Shown here one piece after another: positions 44,507 to 53,526 of a stretch of 64,000 nt of DNA (positions are counted from its first letter, which is position 1; every line of letters begins with the position of its first letter). The notes beneath the pieces were generated by a model, which did not search any database, had not been told where the DNA came from, and worked only from the letters and a program-made list of their open reading frames with translations. A program made the position numbers and the translations under genes. The stretch comes from Alphaproteobacteria bacterium UBA7314. Lineage in GTDB: Bacteria > Pseudomonadota > Alphaproteobacteria > MPNO01 > UBA830. The stretch covers positions 35,651-99,650 of the forward strand of contig DKQG01000034.1 of NCBI GenBank assembly GCA_002471575.1. Direction: 5' to 3'.

Positions 44507-45162
44507 ATGCAGGAGGCGTCATTTTTTGCCGAAACGCTGATCTTTTTGGTTGCGGTGGTTGCCGTTGCGCCAATTTTCCAGCGACTGCGATCCAGCCTGA
44601 TGCCCGGTTACCTGGCTGCCGGCGTTATTATTGGCTGGCGGTCTTCGATCTGATCAGCGATTCCAAGCAGGTTCATAAAATCGCCGCGCTAGGCGTGGTA
44701 TTCCTTTTGTTCACCATGGTCCTCGAACTCGACGTCGACCGATGGAAACTGATTCGCGACCGTATCTTCGGTGTCGGCACCGCAAAGGTCGTCGTTACCT
44801 CCGTTGTTATCGCATTGACTGCACGGGCGGTCGGGTTTTCCGTGGAAACGTCGACCGCGGCCGCACGGGTGGTCAACCTGCTGCACGCGAGGTTCTCGAA
44901 CCTGAACATTTACCTGCGCGCCCGCGACAAAGCCCATAAGCTCTGCCTGACCGAAGCTAGCGCAAGTGGCATTGTCAACGGATCCTGCGAGCTCAGCATC
45001 CTTCTTGGCGGGGCAGTGCTGCGAGATTGCAGCACCCCCGACGAACAAATCCGCCAGATCGTCCGCGACCACCGGGCTGAGGACTGAGCCCTGCTTTCCT
45101 ATGTCACCCTGCCGACGGTCCCAGTGGATGAAGAAGCGGTCAAATCCGGCAGGAGCAGGTAA
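44507..45162 (+). pseudogene. CPA2 cation/proton antiporter remnant (KefB/KefC-like)
   Basis: From ATG 44507 the first frame reads MQEASFFAETLIFLVAVVAV, APIFQRLRSSLMPGYLAAGV, then shifts frame near 44635. It continues LISDSKQVHKIAALGVVFLL and TMVLELDVDRWKLIRDRIFG, the N-terminal part of a CPA2 antiporter. After about residue 118 of the usual 600 it jumps to a C-terminal-like segment (RARDKAHKLCLTEASASGIV and LGGAVLRDCSTPDEQIRQIV), meets an in-frame TGA at 45085-45087, and resumes ALLSYVTLPTVPVDEE to TAA 45162. So it carries one frameshift, one large internal deletion and one nonsense codon. It is convergent with uvrB. Confidence 0.85.
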
Positions 45163-45168
45163 GAGGGT

Positions 45169-47307
45169 TTACCGTCTCGGCTTGCCGCTCTTTCGTGATT
45201 TCCCTGGTTTCCTGTTCCGCCCCGTACGCTTGGCAGCGTCGATCCGGGCCTGCAGGCGGCGGGGGCCGGTCGGTACCCCTAACTCTACGTGTTCGAGGCG
45301 GTGGATTTCGTCGCGTAGGCGCGCGGCTTCCTCGAACTCTAGATTGGCGGCCGCTTCGCGCATGCGCTCGTCGAGATCTTTCAGATAGGCCTGTAGGTTG
45401 TGGCCGACCAGATTCACTGTGTCTTCGTCGCCGGTCTCGACCGTAAACGAGTCCTGCGAATAGACACTCTCCAGAATGTCGGAAATTTCCTTTATTACGC
45501 TTTCTGGCGTTATGCCGTTGGCGACATTGTAGTTCTGCTGCTTTTCCCGCCGCCGGTTGGTCTCGTCGATCGCGTATTGCAGCGAATCGGTCATATTATC
45601 AGCGTAAAGAATGACGCGGCCGTCTACGTTGCGAGCGGCGCGGCCGATGGTCTGCACCAGTGACGTGCGCGAGCGCAGAAAGCCCTCCTTGTCGGCGTCG
45701 AGTACGGCGACTAGTGCGCATTCCGGTATGTCGAGCCCCTCGCGTAGCAGGTTGATGCCGACCAATACGTCGAACGCGCCCAGACGCAGATCGCGGATGA
45801 TCTCTATCCGTTCCAGCGTGTCGATGTCGGAATGCAGATATCGTACCCGAATGCCCGCTTCCTGCATGTATTCGGTCAGGTCTTCCGCCATGCGCTTGGT
45901 CAGGGTGGTGACCAGCGTGCGGTGGCCTTTCTTCGCGCCCTCCTTGCATTCGTGCAGCAGATCGTCGACCTGGTTTACTACCGGTCGGACGATGCAGACC
46001 GGATCGATCAGCCCCGTCGGGCGGATGATCTGTTCGACGAAGATGCCGCCGGTACGGTCCATTTCCCATGGGCCCGGCGTCGCGGACACATAGACCGTCT
46101 GTGGCCGCATTGCTTCCCACTCCTCGAACTTCAGCGGTCGGTTGTCGACGCAGGACGGAAGGCGGAAGCCGAATTCCGCCAGCGTTGATTTCCGATTGAA
46201 GTCACCTTTGAACATGCCGCCGATCTGCGGTACGGTGACGTGGGACTCGTCGACTATCAGCAGCGCGTCGTCGGGAATATATTCGAACAGGGTCGGAGGC
46301 GGTTCGCCGGGCGCCCGACCGGTTAGGAAACGGGAATAATTCTCAATCCCGGAACAATGCCCGGTGGTTTCCAGCATCTCGAGGTCGAAATTAGTGCGTT
46401 GTTCTAGCCTCTGTGCCTCCAGCAGCTTGTTGTTGGCTTCAAGCTCGGCCAGGCGGCCTTTCAGTTCCAATTTGATCAGGTTTATGGCCTGCTGCACGGT
46501 TGGGCGGGGCGTGACGTAGTGCGAATTCGCATAGACCGTTACCTGATCCAGCTTGGCAACACGCTCGCCTGTCAGAGGATCGAATTCGTGGATTTCCTCG
46601 ATCTCGTCGCCGAAGAAAGACAGCCGCCAGGCACGGTCTTCGTAATGGGCCGGGAAAATCTCGACGCTGTCGCCGCGTACCCGAAATGCGCCGCGAATGA
46701 AATTCTGGTCGTTGCGCCGGTATTGCAGGGCAACGAAGCGCTGCAGTAGATCGGCGATCACCGCGGTGTCGCCGACTTTCAGCGGAATGGTCATCGACTG
46801 ATATGATTCGAGGCTGCCTATACCGTAGATGCAAGATACACTGGCGACGATGACGACATCTCGCCGCTCGAGGAGCGCCCGCGTCGCAGCGTGGCGCATG
46901 CGGTCGATCTGTTCGTTGATCGACGCGTCCTTCTCAATATAGGTGTCGGAGCGCGGGACGTACGCTTCTGGCTGGTAGTAATCGTAATAGGAAACGAAAT
47001 ATTCGACCGAATTATTCGGGAAAAACGACTTCATCTCGCCGTAGAGCTGAGCTGCCAGCGTCTTGTTCGGCGCTAACACGATGGTCGGCCGTCCGATCTC
47101 CCGGATGACATGTGCCATGGTGAAGGTCTTGCCCGACCCGGTGACCCCCAGCAGGACCTGATCCTTCTCGTGCGCGGAGATCCCCTCTAACAGTTCGGCT
47201 ATGGCCTTCGGCTGATCGCCTGCTGGCGTGAAATCCGACACGATTTCAAACGGCGTGCTGTCATCAGGTTCAGGCAGGGACGGGCGGTCGGTGATAACGG
47301 TGCTCAT
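45169..47307 (-). CDS. uvrB: excinuclease ABC subunit B
   Basis: A 712-residue helicase-like DNA damage sensor of nucleotide-excision repair. Walker A GVTGSGKT is at residues 54-61. The damage-probing beta-hairpin region [20 protein letters not shown] follows, then [17 protein letters not shown]. Helicase motifs V and VI ([19 protein letters not shown]) and the UVR motif [20 protein letters not shown] near the C-terminus are present. The last 25 residues are an Arg/Lys-rich extension. It is divergent from msrB. Confidence 0.97.
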   Translation of the reverse strand: MSTVITDRPSLPEPDDSTPFEIVSDFTPAGDQPKAIAELLEGISAHEKDQVLLGVTGSGKTFTMAHVIREIGRPTIVLAPNKTLAAQLYGEMKSFFPNNSVEYFVSYYDYYQPEAYVPRSDTYIEKDASINEQIDRMRHAATRALLERRDVVIVASVSCIYGIGSLESYQSMTIPLKVGDTAVIADLLQRFVALQYRRNDQNFIRGAFRVRGDSVEIFPAHYEDRAWRLSFFGDEIEEIHEFDPLTGERVAKLDQVTVYANSHYVTPRPTVQQAINLIKLELKGRLAELEANNKLLEAQRLEQRTNFDLEMLETTGHCSGIENYSRFLTGRAPGEPPPTLFEYIPDDALLIVDESHVTVPQIGGMFKGDFNRKSTLAEFGFRLPSCVDNRPLKFEEWEAMRPQTVYVSATPGPWEMDRTGGIFVEQIIRPTGLIDPVCIVRPVVNQVDDLLHECKEGAKKGHRTLVTTLTKRMAEDLTEYMQEAGIRVRYLHSDIDTLERIEIIRDLRLGAFDVLVGINLLREGLDIPECALVAVLDADKEGFLRSRTSLVQTIGRAARNVDGRVILYADNMTDSLQYAIDETNRRREKQQNYNVANGITPESVIKEISDILESVYSQDSFTVETGDEDTVNLVGHNLQAYLKDLDERMREAAANLEFEEAARLRDEIHRLEHVELGVPTGPRRLQARIDAAKRTGRNRKPGKSRKSGKPRR

Positions 47308-47437
47308 AGGGTGTAATATGGCGGTATAAGGCTGGAAATTCCACTTCGGGGAACTGTTGCCGGCCTTTCGCCCCCTCCACCCCCCTCAAAGGGGTGTGAA
47401 TTGCGTAAACTGGCAGTTTGCCTATATCCTGAAGATA

Positions 47438-47935
47438 ATGATGAAGAGACGGACCTTTCTGTTTTCTCTTGCCGCAGGGGGCGGCGTGCTGGCGTTCGCC
47501 GCGTTATGTCCCGCTAGTGAGGAAACCGGGGCGGAAACGTTCGAATTCATGCTGAGCGACGCAGAATGGCGCGAACGCCTGAGCGAAGACGCGTACGCGG
47601 TGCTGAGGCATGAAGCGACCGAACGGCCGTATACCAGCATGCTGCTTCACGAGAAGCGCGCCGGCACCTACATCTGCGCCGGTTGCGATCGGCCTCTGTA
47701 TTCGTCCAGTGCCAAGTTCAACAGCGGCACCGGTTGGCCCAGTTTTTTTGAGGCGCTGCCCAACGCCGTCGGCACCAAAACCGACTACAAGCTTTTAATG
47801 TCCCGTATCGAGGTGCATTGCCGTCGCTGTGGCGGCCACCTCGGTCATTTGTTCGACGACGGCCCGGCGCCGACCGGCAAGCGTCACTGCATCAACGGTG
47901 TCGCGATGGGGTTCCGCCCTGCAGACACAGCCTGA
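47438..47935 (+). CDS. msrB: Tat-exported peptide-methionine (R)-S-oxide reductase MsrB
   Basis: A 165-residue MsrB-type reductase of methionine-R-sulfoxide. Zinc Cys pairs are visible (YICAGCDRP and VHCRRCGGHLGHLFDDGPAP), with SGTGWPSFFEAL between them and the catalytic Cys in RHCINGVAMGF. Unlike cytoplasmic MsrB it has an N-terminal RRTFLFSLAAGGGVLAFAAL segment with the twin-arginine pattern, so export to the periplasm is inferred. ATG 47438 starts MMKRRTF; ATG 47441 is equally possible. A CACCCC/GGGGTG hairpin (47378-47396) lies in its leader. Confidence 0.92.
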   Translation: MMKRRTFLFSLAAGGGVLAFAALCPASEETGAETFEFMLSDAEWRERLSEDAYAVLRHEATERPYTSMLLHEKRAGTYICAGCDRPLYSSSAKFNSGTGWPSFFEALPNAVGTKTDYKLLMSRIEVHCRRCGGHLGHLFDDGPAPTGKRHCINGVAMGFRPADTA

Positions 47936-47956
47936 TCGCGATGCTGGCCGGACCGG

Positions 47957-48445
47957 TCAGTCGCTTTCAGCGTCTAAATCGATCGGCACGCCGAAAGCGC
48001 GTTTCGACGTGCGGATGCCGAGCGCCGATTTAACGACACTTACATTCGGGGCCGGGGTCAGATTGGTCGTCAGGAATTTCTGATAGGCGTCCCAGTCCGA
48101 GGCGACGATCTTCAGTAGAAAATCGGTTTCTCCCGCTAGCATGTGGCATTCGCGCACTTCCGGCCACTGCGAGACCCTTTCCTCGAATGCAACCAGATCG
48201 GCTTCTGCTTGACTGTGCAGCCCGACATTTGCGAACACCGTGACGCCGAAGCCCAGCGCTTCAGTATCGATATCGGCGTGATAGCCGCGAATGCAGCCGG
48301 TGTCTTCCAGCATCCGCACACGGCGCAGGCAAGGCGGTGGCGATATCCCTGCATTCTTCGCCAGGTCGACATTGGTCATGCGCCCGTTGTCCTGCAGGTT
48401 GCGTAGAATTTTAAGGTCGATCTTGTCGAGTTTGAGTCTGGCCAT
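47957..48445 (-). CDS. Lrp/AsnC family transcriptional regulator
   Basis: A 162-residue regulator. The N-terminal helix-turn-helix is KIDLKILRNLQDNGRMTNVD and AKNAGISPPPCLRRVRMLED (residues 8-48). The C-terminal RAM ligand domain contains VRECHMLAGETDFLLKIVAS. Such proteins form octamers and respond to amino acids. It is convergent with msrB and divergent from the ELM1-like gene at 48559, with an AT-rich dyad between them that may be its binding site. Confidence 0.93.
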   Translation of the reverse strand: MARLKLDKIDLKILRNLQDNGRMTNVDLAKNAGISPPPCLRRVRMLEDTGCIRGYHADIDTEALGFGVTVFANVGLHSQAEADLVAFEERVSQWPEVRECHMLAGETDFLLKIVASDWDAYQKFLTTNLTPAPNVSVVKSALGIRTSKRAFGVPIDLDAESD

Positions 48446-48499
48446 TGCTCGAAATTCCGCTTATTTCAATGCGCGGATTGCCCGCCTGTCCGATAATGC

Positions 48500-48533
48500 G
48501 AAATTATATTCTAAAGAATGATAATTATATTTC
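48500..48533. promoter_or_regulatory. AT-rich dyad, candidate Lrp-type operator
   Basis: In the 113-base divergent spacer between the Lrp gene and the ELM1-like gene, 48500-48533 is almost pure A/T. It has dyad symmetry about ATTC-taaa-GAAT (48508-48519), flanked by GAAATTATA on the left and TATATTTC on the right. AT-rich imperfect palindromes are what Lrp/AsnC proteins bind. TATATT elements here could also serve as -10 boxes. Confidence 0.4.
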
Positions 48534-48558
48534 AAACCTGCGACACGAGAGGGGCGGA

Positions 48559-49545
48559 ATGACCGGCTTGTCCACTGCAAATGTCTGGGTTCTGACGGAT
48601 AGCAAGGCAGGACATAAAAACCAGTGCCTAGGACTCGCATCGGTACTGGGCGTTGAACCGGTTGTGAAGCGTTTAAGTCCCGGGTTTCCATGGTCTAAGC
48701 TACCGCCCCAGTTGTGGTTTAATCCCTTGCGTGCCGCCTATCCGGATGGCAGCCAGTTACAGCCGCCATGGCCAAACCTGGTGATTGCGGCCGGGCGGCA
48801 AACAGTGGCCCCGGCGCTGGCCATTAAACGGGCCAGTGCAGGGCAGACATTCTTGGTCCAGGTGCAGGACCCGGTCGCCCGCCGAGACCGGTTCGACGTT
48901 ATCGCAGCGCCACGTCACGACGGGCTGACTGGTGGGAATGTGATCCAGACATCTGGCGCTCTGACAGGCATCACGGAAGCTGCCCTGACCGACGCTGGCG
49001 AGCATTTCGCGGACACTTTGGCGATTCTGCCGCGGCCGTTGGTTGCCGTGCTGGTTGGCGGTTCTAACGGAAAATACAGAATGACCGATCGGGCGATGAC
49101 GGATCTCGCCGAAGGTCTCCAACGCCTATCCGGCGACTACGGCGCGGGTCTCGCCATCACCGCGTCGCGGCGCACCGGCAAAGAAAACGAGGCCCGTCTG
49201 CGCGGTGGTCTTGCAGGGACGGCCTGCTGGTTCTGGGACGGGCAGGGCGACAACCCGTATCTGGGCCTGTTAGCGCTGGCGGACGCGATCGTGGTAACCG
49301 CCGATTCGGTTTCAATGGTGTCGGATGCTTGTTCCACAGGCAAACCCGTCTACGTGGCTGAACTGGAGGGCGGATCCGGCAAATTCGACCGTTTTCATGC
49401 CTGTCTGCGGGACCAGGGCATGACGCGGATATTCGACGGGACGCTCGACAGGTGGACTTACGATGCGTTGTGCGACACGGAATACGTCGCTGAGGAAGTC
49501 ATGCGTCGTTACGCCGGATTTGCCTCAGCGCGCGCCGCGTCCTAG
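48559..49545 (+). CDS. mitochondrial fission ELM1 family protein (DUF1022)
   Basis: A 328-residue protein of the ELM1-like/DUF1022 family found in alphaproteobacteria and plant mitochondria. It starts VWVLTDSKAGHKNQCLGLAS (residues about 8-27) and continues with LVIAAGRQTVAPALAIKRAS, TFLVQVQDP, AVLVGGSNGKY and a glycosyltransferase-like C-terminal half with DAIVVTADSVSMVSDACSTG and KPVYVAELEGGSGKF. A nucleotide-sugar-binding fold is plausible but no reaction is established. ATG 48559 has a strong GAGAGGGGCGGA ribosome-binding sequence. The frame extends upstream but loses similarity. Confidence 0.9.
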   Translation: MTGLSTANVWVLTDSKAGHKNQCLGLASVLGVEPVVKRLSPGFPWSKLPPQLWFNPLRAAYPDGSQLQPPWPNLVIAAGRQTVAPALAIKRASAGQTFLVQVQDPVARRDRFDVIAAPRHDGLTGGNVIQTSGALTGITEAALTDAGEHFADTLAILPRPLVAVLVGGSNGKYRMTDRAMTDLAEGLQRLSGDYGAGLAITASRRTGKENEARLRGGLAGTACWFWDGQGDNPYLGLLALADAIVVTADSVSMVSDACSTGKPVYVAELEGGSGKFDRFHACLRDQGMTRIFDGTLDRWTYDALCDTEYVAEEVMRRYAGFASARAAS

Positions 49546-49586
49546 AAATTGTAAAATAGATGACACAACATCCACAGGAACGCCAA

Positions 49587-50555
49587 ATGGCCGAAACGAA
49601 TCATTCAAAAGTACTCATCATCGGTTCCGGTCCCGCAGGCTATACGGCGGCGGTTTATACCGCACGCGCCTCACTGGCGCCGACGCTGATCACCGGCATG
49701 GAGGTTGGCGGCCAGATGAGTATCACCACCGATGTTGAAAATTATCCCGGCTTCGCCGACGTGATTCAAGGGCCATGGCTGATGGAGCAGATGCATGCCC
49801 AGGCGGAACATGTCGGCACCAGGATGATCAATGACCTGATCGTCGACGTCAATTTCACGCAACGGCCGTTTGTTTGTAGGGGGGATTCTGGCGACACATA
49901 CTCGGCGGACTCGATCATCATTTCGACCGGCGCGCAGGCGCGTTGGCTGGGACTGGAAACGGAACAGAAGTTTCAAGGCTTTGGCGTATCCGCCTGCGCG
50001 ACCTGTGACGGCTTTTTCTATCGCGAAAAAGAAGTCGCGGTGGTCGGCGGCGGTAATACCGCGGTTGAGGAGGCGCTATACCTGACCAACCATGCGACCA
50101 AAGTGACCCTGATCCATCGCCGCGACTCCCTGAGGTCGGAGAAAATCCTCTCCGACCGTCTGATGGTCCATGATCAGATCGAGGTGATCTGGGACACGGT
50201 TGTGGAAGAAGTGGTTGGCGATGACGATCCTCTGGGCGTGACGGGTCTGAAACTACGCAATGTCAAAACCGACACCGTATCGGACCTGCCGGTCCATGGC
50301 TTATTTATTGCTATAGGCCACGACCCTGCGACCAAGTTGTTCAAGGGCAAGGTCGATATGGACGACGAGGGCTATATCACCACGGCCCCTGATTCAACGC
50401 GCACCAGCGTCGAGGGCGTTTTCGCGGCGGGCGATGTGCAGGACAAGACATATCGACAGGCGGTAACGGCCGCTGGCACGGGCTGCATGGCGGCGCTGGA
50501 GGCGGAAAAATTCATTGCCGAGCTCGAAAGCGGCGCAGCGCAAGCGGCAGAATAG
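49587..50555 (+). CDS. trxB: thioredoxin-disulfide reductase
   Basis: A 322-residue FAD and NADPH-dependent enzyme that reduces thioredoxin. The FAD motif is VLIIGSGPAGYTAAVYTARA (residues 9-28), the redox-active pair C137ATC140 lies in VSACATCDGFFY, the NADPH motif is VAVVGGGNTAVEEAL, and the C-terminal FAD contact is GVFAAGDVQDKTYRQAVTAA. ATG 49587 follows an AGGA at good spacing; ATG 49560 would add nine unlike residues. It precedes the LysR gene by 21 bases. Confidence 0.95.
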   Translation: MAETNHSKVLIIGSGPAGYTAAVYTARASLAPTLITGMEVGGQMSITTDVENYPGFADVIQGPWLMEQMHAQAEHVGTRMINDLIVDVNFTQRPFVCRGDSGDTYSADSIIISTGAQARWLGLETEQKFQGFGVSACATCDGFFYREKEVAVVGGGNTAVEEALYLTNHATKVTLIHRRDSLRSEKILSDRLMVHDQIEVIWDTVVEEVVGDDDPLGVTGLKLRNVKTDTVSDLPVHGLFIAIGHDPATKLFKGKVDMDDEGYITTAPDSTRTSVEGVFAAGDVQDKTYRQAVTAAGTGCMAALEAEKFIAELESGAAQAAE

Positions 50556-50576
50556 GCTGAAACCGGACGTCGGGTT

Positions 50577-51467
50577 ATGGATTGGGATAAGCTGAGGGTA
50601 TTTCATGCCGTCGCCGAGGCCGGCAGTTTCACCCACGCGGGTGAAATTCTGAACCTGTCGCAATCGTCGGTCAGTCGGCAGGTTTCATCGTTGGAACAAA
50701 GCCTCAACGTGCCGTTGTTTCATCGCCATGCGCGTGGTTTGAAACTAACGGAAACCGGCGAAACGTTGTATGCAACAGCAAAGGATGTGTTCGCCAAGGT
50801 GGCGATCGCGGAGTCGCTGGTATCTGAGTCCCGGGACAAGCCGCAAGGCCCGTTGCGTATCACGACCACAGTAGCGTTCGGGTCGATTTGGCTGACCGAG
50901 CGGCTGAAGGAATTTATAGAACATTATCCCGATATCCAGGTAACACTGATCGTCGCCGAGGATGAGCTAGATCTTAGCATGGGCGAGGCCGACGTTGCCA
51001 TCCGCATGACGCCGCCGACCCAAGGTGATCTGGTACGACGGCCACTATTGGCAATGCATCACCGCGTGTTCGCGTCGCCGGTTTATCTGAAAGATTATGG
51101 CACGCCGCGCGGTGTCGGCGATCTCGATTCGCATCAGATCATTGCCTATGACGGTTCTTTCCATCAGCCGTTCACCGATATCAATTGGCTGATGGCGGCC
51201 GGCCGAGATGAAGACGATGTGCGGGAGCCCGTTCTGCGAGTAAATAACATCTATGCAATGTTCCGCGCGGCGGCAAGTGGTCTTGGTATCGCATCCCTGC
51301 CGGATTATATGGGGCAGCTTGCCCATGACCTTGTGCCCATCATGCCGGAATTGGAAGGACCGAAATTCGACGTCTATCTCGTGTATCCGGAAGAACTGCG
51401 ACACTCTCAACGGATCGTCGCGTTCCGGGATTTCCTCCTCCGCAGTATCAGCGCCAGACGCAAATAA
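50577..51467 (+). CDS. LysR family transcriptional regulator
   Basis: A 296-residue regulator. The helix-turn-helix LRVFHAVAEAGSFTHAGEIL and LSQSSVSRQVSSLEQSLNVP lies at residues 6-50. The effector domain follows from about residue 90 (GPLRITTTVAFGSIWLTERL, then FRAAASGLGIASLPDYM). It lies 21 bases downstream of trxB and may be cotranscribed with it, an association also seen in other alphaproteobacteria. Its target genes and ligand cannot be read from the sequence. Confidence 0.93.
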   Translation: MDWDKLRVFHAVAEAGSFTHAGEILNLSQSSVSRQVSSLEQSLNVPLFHRHARGLKLTETGETLYATAKDVFAKVAIAESLVSESRDKPQGPLRITTTVAFGSIWLTERLKEFIEHYPDIQVTLIVAEDELDLSMGEADVAIRMTPPTQGDLVRRPLLAMHHRVFASPVYLKDYGTPRGVGDLDSHQIIAYDGSFHQPFTDINWLMAAGRDEDDVREPVLRVNNIYAMFRAAASGLGIASLPDYMGQLAHDLVPIMPELEGPKFDVYLVYPEELRHSQRIVAFRDFLLRSISARRK

Positions 51468-51589
51468 CCTTTTAGGTTCAACTCATTGCGGTTATGCGGA
51501 TTTTGCATAGCTGATTTTCCAAACGGGCAATTCAAATTCGCTTAAGTGAGATCTATTTTTTTGATGATGGCGGTAGATCGACAGAGATC

Positions 51590-51727
51590 ATCCGTCAGCG
51601 CTGGGTCTCCCAGCCGAGGGTTCCCGAGAATCTGGATCTTTTGATTTCGACTCCCGGTTATCCTACGTCTCCCAGACGTGAAGCCTCCCTGTTAAACTTG
51701 CCCGGTGCTTTTGCACCGGGCTTTTTC
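51590..51727 (+). ncRNA. candidate small RNA with terminator
   Basis: The 370-base gap between the LysR gene and scoA has no coding potential. It contains three successive hairpins: GCTGGGtctCCCAGC (51600-51614), ACGTCTcccAGACGT (51665-51679) and the intrinsic terminator ending at 51727. The repeated CTCCC sequences in or beside the hairpins, plus GCCTCCC (about 51683), could pair with Shine-Dalgarno sequences, a feature of several alphaproteobacterial trans-acting RNAs. No promoter was identified. It might instead be the 3' UTR of the LysR unit. Confidence 0.4.
51700..51727 (+). terminator. intrinsic terminator upstream of scoA
   Basis: GCCCGGTGC and GCACCGGGC (51700-51721) form a perfect nine-pair stem around a TTTT loop, followed by TTTTTCTT. 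It separates the LysR transcript or the candidate small RNA from scoA. Confidence 0.9.
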
Positions 51728-51836
51728 TTGTGCGTTGGGCCTTGGCCAGAACGCGCCAATAGGCGAAACTTCGACTGAACCGGCTTAAACAAACTAGGGG
51801 CCGGATCTGAGAATCTACGAAATAGGGATATCCAGC

Positions 51837-52532
51837 ATGAATAAGGTTTACGGCTCCGCCGCGGAAGCGCTGGAGGGCGCCCTACACGATGGCATGACCA
51901 TCGCTGCGGGCGGCTTCGGTCTGTGCGGCATACCGGAACTGCTGATCGCGGCGATCCGTGATGCCGGTACCAAGAGTCTGACAGTTGCATCCAACAATGC
52001 CGGGGTTGACGACTTCGGGCTCGGACTGCTTCTAGCGACTAAGCAGGTCAAAAAAATGGTGTCGTCCTACGTAGGAGAGAACGCCGAATTCATGCGCCAG
52101 TTTCTGGCCGGGGAGCTGGAACTGGAATTCAATCCGCAAGGCACGCTGGCGGAACGTATGCGTGCCGGCGGGGCGGGAATTCCAGGCTTCTACACCAAAA
52201 CCGGCGTTGGCACGGTGATCGCAGAGGGTAAAGAAGAAAAGGATTTTGACGGCGAAACCTACATCCTTGAACGTGGACTCGTCGCGGATCTTGCCATCGT
52301 GAAGGCCTGGAAAGGTGACGAACAGGGCAACCTGATTTATCGAAAGACCGCGCGGAACTTCAATCCGCCGGCCGCGACCTGCGGCAAGATCTGCATCGCC
52401 GAGGTCGAAGAAATCGTGACCACCGGGTCGCTCGATCCCGATCTTATTCACACGCCGGGCATCTACGTGCACCGGATCATCCAGGGCGAGCATGAGAAGC
52501 GCATCGAACAGCGCACCTTGCGCGCGGCTTAG
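51837..52532 (+). CDS. scoA: 3-oxoacid CoA-transferase subunit A
   Basis: A 231-residue CoA-transferase family I alpha subunit. It transfers CoA from succinyl-CoA to acetoacetate or related 3-oxoacids. It shows MTIAAGGFGLCGIPELLIAA (about residues 20-40), the CoA-loop NNAGVDDFGLGLLL, and GGAGIPGFYTKTGVGTVIAE. ATG 51837 follows a GGGATATCC-type leader. Subunit B follows after 144 bases containing a palindromic repeat, an unusually long gap for this pair. Confidence 0.94.
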   Translation: MNKVYGSAAEALEGALHDGMTIAAGGFGLCGIPELLIAAIRDAGTKSLTVASNNAGVDDFGLGLLLATKQVKKMVSSYVGENAEFMRQFLAGELELEFNPQGTLAERMRAGGAGIPGFYTKTGVGTVIAEGKEEKDFDGETYILERGLVADLAIVKAWKGDEQGNLIYRKTARNFNPPAATCGKICIAEVEEIVTTGSLDPDLIHTPGIYVHRIIQGEHEKRIEQRTLRAA

Positions 52533-52558
52533 TTTCATACGCAGACGTTCAGACGCAC

Positions 52559-52645
52559 TGGCCCTCTGCCCCTCCCAGCCATCCATAGAGATCAACCCCC
52601 CATAGAGAAATACGGGCGGTGACCGGGAAGGGGAGCGGGCTCGCA
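52559..52645. repeat. dispersed palindromic repeat, copy 2
   Basis: A diverged relative of the 9754-9823 element lies between scoA and scoB. The left arm is TGGCCCTCTGCCCCTCCCAG with CCATCCATA. The right arm is CGGGCGGTGACCGGGAAGGG followed by GAGCGGGCT. The stem is imperfect and the loop is longer than in copy 1. Shared sequence includes the CCCTC-CCCCTCCC and GTGACCGGGA blocks in the same order. Confidence 0.75.
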
Positions 52646-52676
52646 CAAGAGATACCGACTAAGAGGAGGCATTAAT

Positions 52677-53300
52677 ATGTGGGACCGTAACCAGATGGCC
52701 GAACGGGCTGCGCAGGAGCTGCAGGACGGATGGTACGTCAATCTTGGCATCGGTATTCCGACGCTGGTTAGCAACTACATTCCGGACGGCGTCGACGTTA
52801 CGCTGCAGTCGGAAAACGGTATGCTTGGCATCGGCCCGTTCCCGAAGGAGAACGAAATCGACGCCGACGTAATTAATGCCGGTAAGCAGACCGTAACCGA
52901 GATGGGCCGAACGTCCTATTTCGGCAGCGACCAGTCCTTCGCGATGATCCGCGGTGGTAAGATCAATATGGCGATCCTCGGCGCGATGGAAGTCGCCGAA
53001 AACGGCGATCTGGCGAACTGGATGATTCCGGGTAAATTGGTCAAGGGCATGGGCGGTGCGATGGATCTCGTCGCCGGCGTCGGCCGGGTGATTGTTGTAA
53101 TGGATCACACGTCGAAGGATGGCAGCTCTAAGCTGCTGAAGGAATGCACGTTGCCGCTGACAGGTCGTTCGGTCGTCGACCGCATAATCACCAACCTCGG
53201 GGTTTTCGACGTGGTCGACGGCGGGCTGAATCTAGTAGAACTGGCTGACGGGGTGTTAGAGGATGAGGTTAAGGAAGCCACCGAGGCGACGCTGGTTTAG
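52677..53300 (+). CDS. scoB: 3-oxoacid CoA-transferase subunit B
   Basis: A 207-residue beta subunit of the CoA-transferase. The catalytic Glu is in [15 protein letters not shown] (about residues 42-56), preceded by [40 protein letters not shown] and [20 protein letters not shown] follow. The ribosome-binding sequence AAGAGGAGG precedes ATG 52677. With scoA it allows growth on acetoacetate or polyhydroxybutyrate-derived ketone bodies. A GGCATCT/AGATGCC hairpin (53303-53320) just after its stop may terminate the unit, although it lacks a T-run. Confidence 0.95.
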   Translation: MWDRNQMAERAAQELQDGWYVNLGIGIPTLVSNYIPDGVDVTLQSENGMLGIGPFPKENEIDADVINAGKQTVTEMGRTSYFGSDQSFAMIRGGKINMAILGAMEVAENGDLANWMIPGKLVKGMGGAMDLVAGVGRVIVVMDHTSKDGSSKLLKECTLPLTGRSVVDRIITNLGVFDVVDGGLNLVELADGVLEDEVKEATEATLV

Positions 53301-53526
53301 CGGGCATCTCCAAAGATGCCGATCCTGCCAGTATCGTCTCGGAGGCGACGTTTTTGAAAAGCGCGCGGCGATTTGGGCAATCGGCCTCGTGCATTAATGC
53401 GGGCTAAGGAAGTTCCTTGGTCTGTTTGGATCGTGTCAGCAGGTCTTGTCTCCGAGCACAGTCGTTCACGGGAACATCAGCTGCCAGACTCTCGTTTCTA
53501 ATCGATTAGTTGGGGCGGTGTGCCTG

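Noticed and set aside
47300..47370. Alphaproteobacterial LexA box (GTTC-N7-GTTC) upstream of uvrB
   Set aside because: GTTC is present on the minus strand but the second half-site is TGGA, so the consensus is not met.
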